A DNA stretch of 49,948 bases from Ornithinibacillus scapharcae TW25. Lineage in GTDB: Bacteria; Bacillota; Bacilli; Bacillales; Amphibacillaceae. Position 1 is the first letter of the stretch, and each line of letters starts with the position of its first letter. This document shows positions 19,229 to 27,095 of the stretch, piece after piece. The notes beneath the pieces are model-generated. The model was not told the DNA's origin. It did not search any database and saw only the letters and a program-made list of their open reading frames with translations. The stretch lies in contig NZ_AEWH01000014.1 of assembly GCF_000190475.1 (NCBI RefSeq), positions 1 through 49,948 on the forward strand. The letters are read 5' to 3'. The translations under genes were made by a program, and so were the position numbers.

Positions 19229-20119
19229 ATGCTTGAGGAATATGGTAAAACACTAAGAATGGTACGAAAACAAAAAGAAATTACCTTAAAGCAACTAGCA
19301 GATGGTATTTGTTCTATCTCTTTTCTATCAAAATTTGAACGTGGGGAATCTGACATTACGCTTGGTCTGATGACAAAAATCTTAGAGAAGCTCATGATGA
19401 ACTTTGATGAGTTCTTATACATACATCATGATTTTCAGCCTGATAAACTGCAACAGTTTTTTAGTGCTGCAAGTACTGCTTACCTAAACAGAGATGTGAA
19501 ACACCTAAAGCAATTAAAAAATGAGCAATTAAAAAAGTGGAAGCAATATAGCGTGGAAACCTATCATTATAATGCTCTATTAATCGAAGTATATCAAAGT
19601 ATAGTAGATAAGGACTATATCGAAGTAGGAGTACAAGAAAATGAAATACTTCTCCTTTCTGATTATTTATTTCGGGTGGAGATATGGGGATATTATGAAT
19701 TAACACTTTATAATGGTACGTTACTATTACTCCAGCCAGAAATGGTTATTTTGTTATCAAGAACCGCTTATGAGAAAAGTGCTCGTTTTAGAGATTATCG
19801 TAAAGTAAATAATGCGATCACATCAGTACTATTTAATACGATTATCTATTTACTCGGACCTGTAAATCGATTTCATGAAGAGTTTTTATATCAAAGGGAA
19901 TTTAGTGAATTTATTTCCTATCTAGAGGAAATTACAATTCCTGAAAGTAACCTGATGGAAAGATTACATCTATTACAGCTTAAGGGTGCCTATGACATTA
20001 GAACTGATAATAAAGAAGAAGGTACTGTAAAAGTAAGACAAGCTATCCAACTATTACATGACTTGGATTCTACTAGGTTGGCAATTAATCTCGAGAAATA
20101 TCTGCTGCAAATTATATAA
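19229..20119 (+). CDS. Rgg/PlcR-like transcriptional regulator
   Basis: Protein of 296 aa with an XRE-type helix-turn-helix at about residues 6-60 (GKTLRMVRKQKEITLKQLADGICSI and SKFERGESDITL) and a long all-helical C-terminal region of the RRNPP peptide-binding type. Such regulators bind short secreted peptides and control nearby genes. The ATG at 19229 (MLEEYGKTL) has GGGGG six bases upstream; an in-frame ATG at 19202 lacks this. The first gene downstream on the same strand encodes a 32-aa hydrophobic peptide (20228-20326), an arrangement like PlcR-PapR or Rgg-SHP. Confidence 0.82.
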   Translation: MLEEYGKTLRMVRKQKEITLKQLADGICSISFLSKFERGESDITLGLMTKILEKLMMNFDEFLYIHHDFQPDKLQQFFSAASTAYLNRDVKHLKQLKNEQLKKWKQYSVETYHYNALLIEVYQSIVDKDYIEVGVQENEILLLSDYLFRVEIWGYYELTLYNGTLLLLQPEMVILLSRTAYEKSARFRDYRKVNNAITSVLFNTIIYLLGPVNRFHEEFLYQREFSEFISYLEEITIPESNLMERLHLLQLKGAYDIRTDNKEEGTVKVRQAIQLLHDLDSTRLAINLEKYLLQII

Positions 20120-20227
20120 GAACAAAGTAAGTGCAACATATATTCATCTAATGACGATTCAGCTTGCCTACTTTAGATAAATGACATTGAATAATTGAAG
20201 AAAAATACATGGAAGGAGAGAAGGAGT

Positions 20228-20326
20228 TTGAAAATATGGAAAATCAGTAGGTTTAAGTCGCCAAGAACCATTGCTATAATCCTTCTTGTCATAATAACAT
20301 TTTCGATATATGGATACTCTCGTTAG
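20228..20326 (+). CDS. Short hydrophobic peptide, or N-terminal anchor cut off by an amber codon
   Basis: A TTG start with GGAAGGAG nine bases upstream opens a 32-aa frame: basic N terminus (KIWKISRFKSPR), hydrophobic core (TIAIILLVIITFSIYGY), then TAG at 20324-20326. It lies 108 bp after the Rgg/PlcR-like gene, as a signalling peptide might. However, the same frame continues past TAG through CAA into the ATG of the next gene, and the next gene lacks its own ribosome site. Equally, this is the membrane anchor of that protein, broken by a nonsense mutation. Confidence 0.55.
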   Translation: MKIWKISRFKSPRTIAIILLVIITFSIYGYSR

Positions 20327-20329
20327 CAA

Positions 20330-21061
20330 ATGACTTATCCTACTATTCAAGTAGAGTTAGAATCTAACTTTTTATCCGATACGTACTTTACAGAGCTTAC
20401 AGACCAGTATGAAAAAATCAGGTCCGAACATAGGAAATGGTATCTACTTGACCAATCCAAAGCAATAGCATCACATGCTATCGTTATGCGTATGATGCAA
20501 GACTTGACGAATAATCAAGCACTTCTATATGGACATAAGAATTCTAACTTGTTTTTTGATACCTTTGACAGATATGTAAAAAAACTGCCTTATATCACAG
20601 AAGAAATCCACCATTATCGTAATGAATTAAATAATTATGGAGAAGCGCCTGAGGAATTAGAAGAAATGATTGAACTTGCAGCTTGCGGAAAATGGAAAGT
20701 ATTCAGTGCCAGGTATCACCGATATGAAGTAAACGAGTATGATTCTGCTTATAATGTAAAGTTTATTTCATCTGATGGACGTTTTGAAGTTGTATATAAT
20801 ATGGAATCTGGAAAAATGGTTACAGATCCAGTAAACATGGGTACATATAACTTTGCTCCTGGTAGTATCGTGCCATGGAAGTATTACCAGCACCACAAAT
20901 ATGATAAAGTTCCTTGGAAAAAATGGGGAAATACGGATCAGGTTTCATACAAGGAAATTATTCAAAGAGAGTTGAAACATGGTTCTAACGAGCAAAAAAA
21001 TAGCTCAGATGAACTTGAGCAAATATTGGAAAGTAAATCGTCTGAATTCCCATCTTGTTAA
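20330..21061 (+). CDS. Hypothetical protein, probably missing its membrane anchor
   Basis: Protein of 243 aa, family not recognised. It is rich in charged and aromatic residues; residues 60-110 look helical (FDRYVKKLPYITEEIHHYRNEL) and 120-200 look beta-rich (VKFISSDGRFEVVYNMESGK). The tail is acidic and Ser/Glu-rich. No ribosome site precedes the ATG at 20330, and the upstream open frame (20228-20323) supplies a start, a ribosome site and an export or anchor segment in the same frame. The original product was therefore most likely a 277-aa membrane-anchored protein starting at 20228 and now split by TAG. Amber read-through or reinitiation are alternatives. Confidence 0.55.
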   Translation: MTYPTIQVELESNFLSDTYFTELTDQYEKIRSEHRKWYLLDQSKAIASHAIVMRMMQDLTNNQALLYGHKNSNLFFDTFDRYVKKLPYITEEIHHYRNELNNYGEAPEELEEMIELAACGKWKVFSARYHRYEVNEYDSAYNVKFISSDGRFEVVYNMESGKMVTDPVNMGTYNFAPGSIVPWKYYQHHKYDKVPWKKWGNTDQVSYKEIIQRELKHGSNEQKNSSDELEQILESKSSEFPSC

Positions 21062-21111
21062 CATGAATGGCACGAAAGGTCATACTCTCGCATGTTTGCT
21101 AATACTGAAAA

Positions 21112-21139
21112 AAAGAACCAGCAACAGGGCTGGTTCTTT
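21112..21139. terminator. Bidirectional intrinsic terminator
   Basis: AAAGAACCAGC (21112-21122) and GCTGGTTCTTT (21129-21139) form an 11-bp stem between convergent genes, with A-rich sequence on one side and T residues on the other, so it serves the aminopeptidase gene and probably the gene at 20330. Confidence 0.85.
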
Positions 21140-21142
21140 AAT

Positions 21143-22543
21143 CTATTGAATGCTTTCCTCAAAGTACATTTGTTTTGGTAACTTTATCTTGTTATGTTTT
21201 TGAGGCTGTTTTGGAGTTTGGTTATCGAAACGAGCAAAGTCATAGATTGCTGTACCTACAATTTCTGCAACATCTTGAAGTTTTTCTTTGCTTATTTTAT
21301 CAATTGTGTCCTCTGGTGTATGGTACCAAGGCTCAAGTGGGCTATGAATAAAGAGTGCTGCTGGAATACCCGCTTCAGCAAATGGAACATGGTCACTGCT
21401 TCCACTGCGTCCAAGTCGCGAAGGCTCACCATTTAAGCGTAAGCTAGACGCTTGCGATAATTCTGTAACTAAGTTCGGTTGACCATCTACCGTATTTATC
21501 ACAAGCTCCCCAGCATCACGGCTCCCAACCATGTCTAGGTTAAAATTAGCAACAATACGATCAAGGTCTCCTTCTGGAAGATTGCTTACATAATGACTTG
21601 AACCGATTAACCCTAACTCCTCTGCACCAAATGTAATGAACCGGATTTCCGTATCAGTCGGTAAGTTTTTAAATACACGAGCTAATTCAAGAACCATTGC
21701 TGTACCTGAAGCATTATCATTTGCCCCTGGTGCACCAGGTACAGAGTCATGATGAGATGTTAACGTAATAACTTTACCAGTATCTTTCTTTTTATTCGTA
21801 GGTTTCTTTGAAGCGATAACGTTATGAGATGTGCGAAGTCCTGCATCCGCTCCTAAAACTCTTAAAGAAGCAGTTACCGTTTCACCATTATGAAGCTTGG
21901 TAACCAGCTCACTCCCCTGCGCTTGAGTGATCGAAACAGCTGGTACGTAACGATCGTCGACTGCCCCAAGGGTACCGTTAATTGCACCAGCAGCATTATT
22001 GAAAATAATGATACCAATAGCTCCCTTTTCAGCAACATTGATTACTTTTTCAGCAAACGAATTCGTCCCCCGCTGAACTAGTGCAATTTTCCCCGTCAAA
22101 TCTTCTCCTTCCAACTCAGCTTCTGTTCCTTGCCCTACATATTGTAACGGTGCTTGAACATCTCCACTAGGGGTGTATGTAAACGGAAGAGGGTTCAGAC
22201 TTTCCCCATTAATAGTTAATTCAATTGTATGTGGAGCTGTATAACCAAAATATTCAAATTCCTGTACTTCCACATCATATCCATAAGACTCAAACTGCCC
22301 CTTAACATATTGAACAGCTGCGTATTCCTCTGGTGTGGATGCAACTCTTGGTGTTTGTTGTAAATAGTCAATCGTGTTATAAATATTATCTGCATCAATC
22401 TTGTTAATTACTTTTTTGTCTAGCGGATTATCCATACTTTGCGGTTGACCTTTTGTTGGATGAGCAAAGACCGGTACACTTAAACTTCCAATCACTAAAG
22501 TAATGGCAAGTGCAATAGATAAAAATTTACTTTTCTTACCCAT
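21143..22543 (-). CDS. Secreted M28 family aminopeptidase with PA domain (YwaD-like)
   Basis: Protein of 466 aa. A Sec signal peptide covers residues 1-27 (KKSKFL, hydrophobic core, VFA-H). A PA insert spans about 125-225. The M28 catalytic region follows with candidate zinc ligands in SHHDSVPGAPGANDNASG, the catalytic Glu in GAEELGLIG, Asp in NLDMVGS and the last His in EPWYHTPEDT. B. subtilis YwaD has the same layout and removes N-terminal residues from peptides outside the cell. GGGGAGG precedes the ATG. It is a single-gene unit with a terminator at 21112-21139. Confidence 0.88.
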   Translation of the reverse strand: MGKKSKFLSIALAITLVIGSLSVPVFAHPTKGQPQSMDNPLDKKVINKIDADNIYNTIDYLQQTPRVASTPEEYAAVQYVKGQFESYGYDVEVQEFEYFGYTAPHTIELTINGESLNPLPFTYTPSGDVQAPLQYVGQGTEAELEGEDLTGKIALVQRGTNSFAEKVINVAEKGAIGIIIFNNAAGAINGTLGAVDDRYVPAVSITQAQGSELVTKLHNGETVTASLRVLGADAGLRTSHNVIASKKPTNKKKDTGKVITLTSHHDSVPGAPGANDNASGTAMVLELARVFKNLPTDTEIRFITFGAEELGLIGSSHYVSNLPEGDLDRIVANFNLDMVGSRDAGELVINTVDGQPNLVTELSQASSLRLNGEPSRLGRSGSSDHVPFAEAGIPAALFIHSPLEPWYHTPEDTIDKISKEKLQDVAEIVGTAIYDFARFDNQTPKQPQKHNKIKLPKQMYFEESIQ

Positions 22544-22566
22544 AATAAATCCTCCCCTAGTAAATT

Positions 22567-22583
22567 TAGTAGTTGAACTACTA
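22567..22583. promoter_or_regulatory. Palindrome in the leader of the aminopeptidase gene
   Basis: TAGTAGTT-G-AACTACTA is a perfect inverted repeat 24 bp upstream of the aminopeptidase start, just after the A/T-rich TATTATAAAG on the minus strand. It may be a repressor operator near the transcription start. Confidence 0.45.
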
Positions 22584-22694
22584 CTAAAACTTTATAATAG
22601 TCGAGATATGATAACGAGAGGATTTTTCCCTAAAATTGATAGGCACTTCTATTCATTTATTTTAGTGGCGTCCCTACACTTTGTAGGAAAGATG

Positions 22695-22723
22695 TTGACA
22701 GGTTTTATTTTTTCTGATAAATT
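22695..22723 (+). promoter_or_regulatory. SigmaA promoter for the T-box/brnQ transcript
   Basis: TTGACA at 22695-22700 and TAAATT at 22718-22723 are separated by 17 bp and lie directly upstream of the T-box leader. Confidence 0.75.
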
Positions 22724-22734
22724 ACCTTTAATAC

Positions 22735-23001
22735 AAAAATCGATGACGAGAGCAGTAAGTTAGGAAATCTGATCCAAAGAGAGCCGACGTTTGGTGAAAG
22801 TCGGTGTTCAGCCCCTATCCGAAAATCATCTCTGAGATGCAAAGCTGAAAATCTAGTAAGCTTTGACGGGTTGTCCACCGTTACAATGGAACGCGTATGA
22901 TAGTACGTTGACTGAGCGCCGTTGTTTTTTTATTTTCTGCGGAATTAGGGTGGTAACGCGAGTATAAACTCGTCCCTTCTTTGTAAGGGGCGGGTTTTTT
23001 T
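22735..23001 (+). promoter_or_regulatory. T-box riboswitch, isoleucine specifier
   Basis: Leader RNA sensing uncharged tRNA. Stem I shows AGTAA (about 22756) opposite GAA (22821-22823). After GAA-A comes ATC at 22825-22827 followed by A, the expected place of the specifier codon, giving Ile. The T-box AGGGTGGTAACGCG is at 22947-22960; its TGGT would pair with the ACCA end of tRNA-Ile. The competing terminator has arms 22968-22978 and 22985-22995, 11 bp with G-T pairs, followed by a T7 run. High uncharged tRNA-Ile should switch on brnQ. Confidence 0.93.
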
Positions 23002-23033
23002 GTATTCAAAAACAATGAAAAGAGGAGAAACAC

Positions 23034-24398
23034 ATGCGTAAATTTGATTCACTTTTTATCGGTCTACTGTTATTTTCCATGTTCTTTGGAGCTGGAAATC
23101 TGATTTTCCCGCCATTCTTAGGTGCTCAATCTGGAACTACATTTTGGTTAGCAATAGCGGGGTTTATTTTTACCGCGGTTGGATTGCCGCTGGTTGTTCT
23201 ATTTGCCATTGCCCGTGTTAAGGGGGGCATTCAAGCAATTGGAAACCGAGTTCACCCGGTATTCAGCACTGCTTTTATGGTCATCGTTTATTTATCTATT
23301 GGTCCTTTTTTAGCAATTCCCCGGAATGCGAATGTTGCCTTTGAAATGGGAGTCATGCCTTTGCCTTTTATCGAAGGAACCAACACAACGGTTATTTTAC
23401 TGTTATTTTCCGTTGTATTCTTTTTACTCGTGTATCTCATTAGTTTAAATCCTACTAATCTAGAGAGATACCTTGGGCGCTTTATCACACCAATCTTACT
23501 CGTTGCAATGGTTATCTTATGTGTCGTTGGCTTTATACAACTGGATGGGAAGTTCCAAACCCCAACTGGTGGATATGAAGCTGGAGCATTTTTCAAAGGA
23601 TTTATAGAGGGTTATAACACAATGGATGCCTTAGCTGCGCTTGCCTTTGGTATAGTCATTTTAACGGCATTCCGCGAACGTGGGATCTCGGATGAAAAGC
23701 AATTAAAAAGCTACATGCTAAAAGCTTCTCTTATTGCAGGAACACTACTCGCTGCTGTCTACGTTTCGCTTGGCATTGTAGGCAGTAAAATGGCTATTCA
23801 TGGGAGTTTTGCAGATGGTACTCAAATTCTGTCAACCGTTTCTTTCAATCTATTTGGGAGTAGTGGTACGTTACTAATTGGTTTAATATTTACTCTAGCA
23901 TGTTTTACAACAGTAGTTGGCTTAACATCCGCTTGCGGACAATATTTCTCAAGACTCATTCCGAAAGCAAACTATAAAACAGTGGTCTTCGTTACAACAG
24001 TGATTGGTTTTACACTAACTAATATGGGACTTAGCCAAATTTTAAAAGTGTCTGTTCCATTCTTGGTAACGGCTTATCCATTAACGATTGTGTTAATCGT
24101 ACTAACATTCTTTCATCATCAGTTTAAAGGGGCGAAAGTCGTCTATGTCAGTGCCCTTTCCTTTACAGGAGTATTTGCTGTCATCAGTGGGTTAAATGCC
24201 TTTGGATTAGACTTGGGTCCGGTCGATGCTATTCGTTCATCATTACCATTAGCTGATGCAGGGTTGGAATGGTTCTTCCCTGCACTATTAGGGACTATTA
24301 TTGGTGTAGTAATTGCCAAATTTAGTGGTCAATCGAAAGTTGTTATAACGGAGAAACTAGATAACACGGCTAATGGATCCATTCTGAGTAAAGATTAA
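23034..24398 (+). CDS. brnQ: Branched-chain amino acid carrier BrnQ
   Basis: Sodium-coupled symporter for Leu, Ile and Val of the LIVCS family, 454 aa with 12 membrane helices. The family opening FGAGNLIFPPFLG is at residues 19-31, and the regions GYNTMDALAALAFG and TSACGQYFS are typical. AGAGGAG precedes the ATG. It is the only gene behind the Ile-specific T-box, consistent with induction when isoleucine runs short. No clear terminator is seen between it and hssR. Confidence 0.93.
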   Translation: MRKFDSLFIGLLLFSMFFGAGNLIFPPFLGAQSGTTFWLAIAGFIFTAVGLPLVVLFAIARVKGGIQAIGNRVHPVFSTAFMVIVYLSIGPFLAIPRNANVAFEMGVMPLPFIEGTNTTVILLLFSVVFFLLVYLISLNPTNLERYLGRFITPILLVAMVILCVVGFIQLDGKFQTPTGGYEAGAFFKGFIEGYNTMDALAALAFGIVILTAFRERGISDEKQLKSYMLKASLIAGTLLAAVYVSLGIVGSKMAIHGSFADGTQILSTVSFNLFGSSGTLLIGLIFTLACFTTVVGLTSACGQYFSRLIPKANYKTVVFVTTVIGFTLTNMGLSQILKVSVPFLVTAYPLTIVLIVLTFFHHQFKGAKVVYVSALSFTGVFAVISGLNAFGLDLGPVDAIRSSLPLADAGLEWFFPALLGTIIGVVIAKFSGQSKVVITEKLDNTANGSILSKD

Positions 24399-24497
24399 GA
24401 ATGTTAACCAGCAGGGTTGTACGGAATGTTCCTTACAAATTAATCTATGTTAAAATAATGGCAGAATATGTACTGAAGTTTAATAGGAGAATATAAC

Positions 24498-25178
24498 ATG
24501 ACAAACATTCTAATTGTAGATGATGATCATCATATATTAAACCTTGTATCCATCCATCTGTCCAAAGCAGGATATCAGGTACTAGAAGCGAAGGATGGAA
24601 CTGAGGCGTTAGATATCCTTATTCATAAACCTTGTGACTTGGCTGTGGTGGATGTGATGATGCCCTTTATGGATGGCTTTACCTTAACGAAGGAAATCCG
24701 TAAAAGATATGATATCCCAGTTATCCTACTTACAGCTAAAAATCAAATTGAAGATAAAGAGGAAGGCTTCCAATCCGGTACTGATGACTACTTAGTTAAA
24801 CCTTTTGAGCCGAAGGAATTACTTTTCCGAATTGAAGCTCTACTCAGACGCTATCACAAAAAACTAGACAACTCCATCGTCAAGTTAGGTAATATGACGG
24901 TGAATATGCATAATTATGAAGTTCAGATCGGAGAGCGAACTATCCTCTTGCCTTTAAAAGAATTTGAGCTACTCTATTTCTTAACAGCTAATCCGATGCA
25001 AGTATTTACACGAAATCAACTGATTGACCATGTATGGGGAATGGATTTTGAAGGAGATGAACGAACCGTGGATGTCCATATTAAACGGCTACGAGAGCGT
25101 TTTTCCACATTTTCAGTTGATTTCCACATCAAAACGGTTCGTGGCGTTGGTTATTTATTGGAGGCAAAAGACAGATGA
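24498..25178 (+). CDS. hssR: Heme response regulator HssR
   Basis: OmpR-family regulator of 226 aa: receiver with DDD at 8-10, Asp52 in LAVVDVMMPFMDG and a conserved Lys in DDYLVKPFEP, then a winged helix (VFTRNQLIDHVWGMDFEGDERTV). GTDDYLVKPFEPKELLFRIEALLRRY and FEGDERTVDVHIKRLR resemble remembered Staphylococcus HssR. The stop overlaps the hssS start (ATGA). Identification rests on the pairing with hrtBA and on the direct repeat at 26607-26626, which matches the HssR box. AGGAGA lies upstream of the ATG. Confidence 0.85.
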   Translation: MTNILIVDDDHHILNLVSIHLSKAGYQVLEAKDGTEALDILIHKPCDLAVVDVMMPFMDGFTLTKEIRKRYDIPVILLTAKNQIEDKEEGFQSGTDDYLVKPFEPKELLFRIEALLRRYHKKLDNSIVKLGNMTVNMHNYEVQIGERTILLPLKEFELLYFLTANPMQVFTRNQLIDHVWGMDFEGDERTVDVHIKRLRERFSTFSVDFHIKTVRGVGYLLEAKDR

Positions 25179-26554
25179 AATCCTTATATGTCAAATTTGT
25201 CGTCATCACAATTAGTATCATGATTTTAAGTGGTGTTCTTGCCTTTCTCATATCGAATACCTATTACCAACAGAGATTAAAGCCCGAAAACGATGAGAAA
25301 AACACCCGTATCGCATTAAATATCGCATCATTTATAGAGGATCATCCTAACATAAACTTAATGGGGTACTTAGACCATCTTTCTTCCATTGGATATCAAA
25401 TCTTTCTCACCGATTATTTTGGTAATGAAGCGTTCTTTGGTGCGCCTTATCGAGTTACACATTTACCCGACTCTATCAAAAACGATGTGTTCGATGGCAA
25501 TATTTATCACGGAATGCTTCATTTTCCTAGAGAAACATTTGTTACAGGATTTTTTGCCAATGAATTAGAGAATACGATTGGGGTGCCTGTTACACATAAT
25601 GAGACAGACTATGCCCTTTTCCTTAGACCTGACATTAAGCTATTGTTTAATGAAATGCATGTTTTATTTGGCTGGCTATTAGCGCTAACTATATCTTTGA
25701 GCATCCTCTTCGTCTTGATAAGCACGAAGTATCTAGTGAAACCAATTTCACAGCTAACAGCAGCAACAAAATCACTAGCAAAGGGTAATTTCCATGTGGA
25801 TGTCAGCACGTCCCGCCATGATGAATTAGGAGAGCTGTCTCATAGTTTTCAAACGATGGCTAAAAAATTAGAGCAGCTGGATGATATGAGGAAAGAATTT
25901 GTCTCTAATATTTCTCATGATATCCAATCACCACTATCAAATATTAAAGGGTACACCAATTTATTGGAAAGCGAATCATTAAGTCAAGAGAAAAAAAATC
26001 AATATATTACCATCATCCACGATGAGATTAAGAGACTTTCCACATTGACGAAACAATTATTGTTACTAGCTTCCCTAGACAAGGATGAAGACCGATTATC
26101 AAGAGTACCCGTTGATATCGGAAAACAACTCAAAGAACTTATACGAAGTTACACATGGTTATTTCATGAGAGAGACATCATGCTCGATTATACCATTAGC
26201 GATACAATAATTGTGGGTGATTCTGCCCTATTAAACACCGTCTGGGATAACTTAATGTCCAATGCTATCAAGTACAATAAGCCGGGGGGGAGTATTGAAA
26301 TAACGGTGGAAGAAAAAGAGAAATCCGTCATGATTACGTTTCGAGATACTGGAATTGGAATGACGAATAGTGATAAAGAGAGAATCTTTGACCGCTTTTA
26401 TCGTGTGGATACTGCTCGATCCAGGTCAACAGAAGGAACAGGACTTGGCCTTTCGATAGTTGCCAGTATTATAAAACTTCATAATGGTCAAATCTATGTG
26501 GAAAGTAAGAAAGATAGAGGAACTACGTTCACTGTAGAATTACCGAGAACATAA
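25175..26554 (+). CDS. hssS: Heme sensor histidine kinase HssS
   Basis: Protein of 459 aa: membrane helix at 9-27, an extracellular sensor region of about 130 residues, a second helix at 163-184, HAMP (186-238), DHp with His248 in NISHDIQSPLSNIKGY, and HATPase (N box WDNLMSNAIKYN, G box GTGLGLSIV). The HDIQSP form in place of HELRTP occurs in HssS proteins. It senses excess heme at the membrane and phosphorylates HssR. It overlaps hssR by four bases and ends at a terminator. Confidence 0.86.
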   Translation: MKSLYVKFVVITISIMILSGVLAFLISNTYYQQRLKPENDEKNTRIALNIASFIEDHPNINLMGYLDHLSSIGYQIFLTDYFGNEAFFGAPYRVTHLPDSIKNDVFDGNIYHGMLHFPRETFVTGFFANELENTIGVPVTHNETDYALFLRPDIKLLFNEMHVLFGWLLALTISLSILFVLISTKYLVKPISQLTAATKSLAKGNFHVDVSTSRHDELGELSHSFQTMAKKLEQLDDMRKEFVSNISHDIQSPLSNIKGYTNLLESESLSQEKKNQYITIIHDEIKRLSTLTKQLLLLASLDKDEDRLSRVPVDIGKQLKELIRSYTWLFHERDIMLDYTISDTIIVGDSALLNTVWDNLMSNAIKYNKPGGSIEITVEEKEKSVMITFRDTGIGMTNSDKERIFDRFYRVDTARSRSTEGTGLGLSIVASIIKLHNGQIYVESKKDRGTTFTVELPRT

Positions 26555-26562
26555 TTTTTATA

Positions 26563-26596
26563 GCCATGCCTCCTACCAGTGAGGCATGGCATTTTT
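26563..26596 (+). terminator. Intrinsic terminator after hssS
   Basis: GCCATGCCTC (26563-26572) and GAGGCATGGC (26581-26590) form a perfect 10-bp stem followed by ATTTTT. It isolates hssRS from the hrt genes, which have their own promoter. Confidence 0.9.
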
Positions 26597-26606
26597 GTAA
26601 TCTTTT

Positions 26607-26639
26607 GTTCATCGTTTGTTCATATTCCAAATGTATAGT
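26607..26639 (+). promoter_or_regulatory. HssR box and hrt promoter
   Basis: GTTCATCGT-TT-GTTCATATT (26607-26626) is a 9-2-9 direct repeat. It fits the published Staphylococcus HssR site as I remember it (GTTCATATT-N2-GTTCATATT). TATAGT at 26634-26639 is a plausible -10, and the repeat covers the -35 position, as expected for an activator. It precedes the small membrane protein gene and hrtBA. Confidence 0.78.
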
Positions 26640-26677
26640 AGAGGAGAATATTTAATCATTCTAAGGAGGATTTATGA

Positions 26678-27067
26678 ATGAATACAAACAGCTTAACTCT
26701 ACTACGTCTTGCAGCAATTTATGGTGTCATCGGCGCCATTCTAGGTGCCCATATGGCAGGGGCTGGATCATACGCATTCCGCCCTGTCCATGCCCACATT
26801 CTTGTTGTTGGATGGTTAACTCTATTCGGATGGGCAATATTTTATAAAGCATTTCAGGTTAAGGAGTCTTTATTAACGAAAATTCATGTTTCTACTGCCA
26901 TTTTAGGTTCAATCGGATTGACCATAGGAATGTGGCTATATATGGTCAAACCATTAGACTTATCAGAAGGAGTTACTCTTGCCATTTATATTGGTGGGGG
27001 GGTATTACTACTAGTTAGTTTTATCGTATTTTTACTGATAACCATATTTCTTTGTGACGAAAACTAG
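26678..27067 (+). CDS. Small four-helix membrane protein resembling part of heme-copper oxidase subunit I
   Basis: Protein of 129 aa with four membrane helices. Residues 24-60 contain HMAGAG and FRPVHAHILVVGWLTLFGWAIFY, which looks like a heme-ligand region of cytochrome oxidase subunit I or NorB-like proteins. It is far too short to be an oxidase. AGGAGG lies eight bases before the ATG at 26678. It is the first gene behind the HssR box and lies 28 bp before hrtB, so it should be induced by heme. A heme-binding or heme-handing role is inference from context and the histidines. Confidence 0.7.
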   Translation: MNTNSLTLLRLAAIYGVIGAILGAHMAGAGSYAFRPVHAHILVVGWLTLFGWAIFYKAFQVKESLLTKIHVSTAILGSIGLTIGMWLYMVKPLDLSEGVTLAIYIGGGVLLLVSFIVFLLITIFLCDEN

Positions 27068-27095
27068 TTGCATATATTAGATTGGAGAGATTTCT

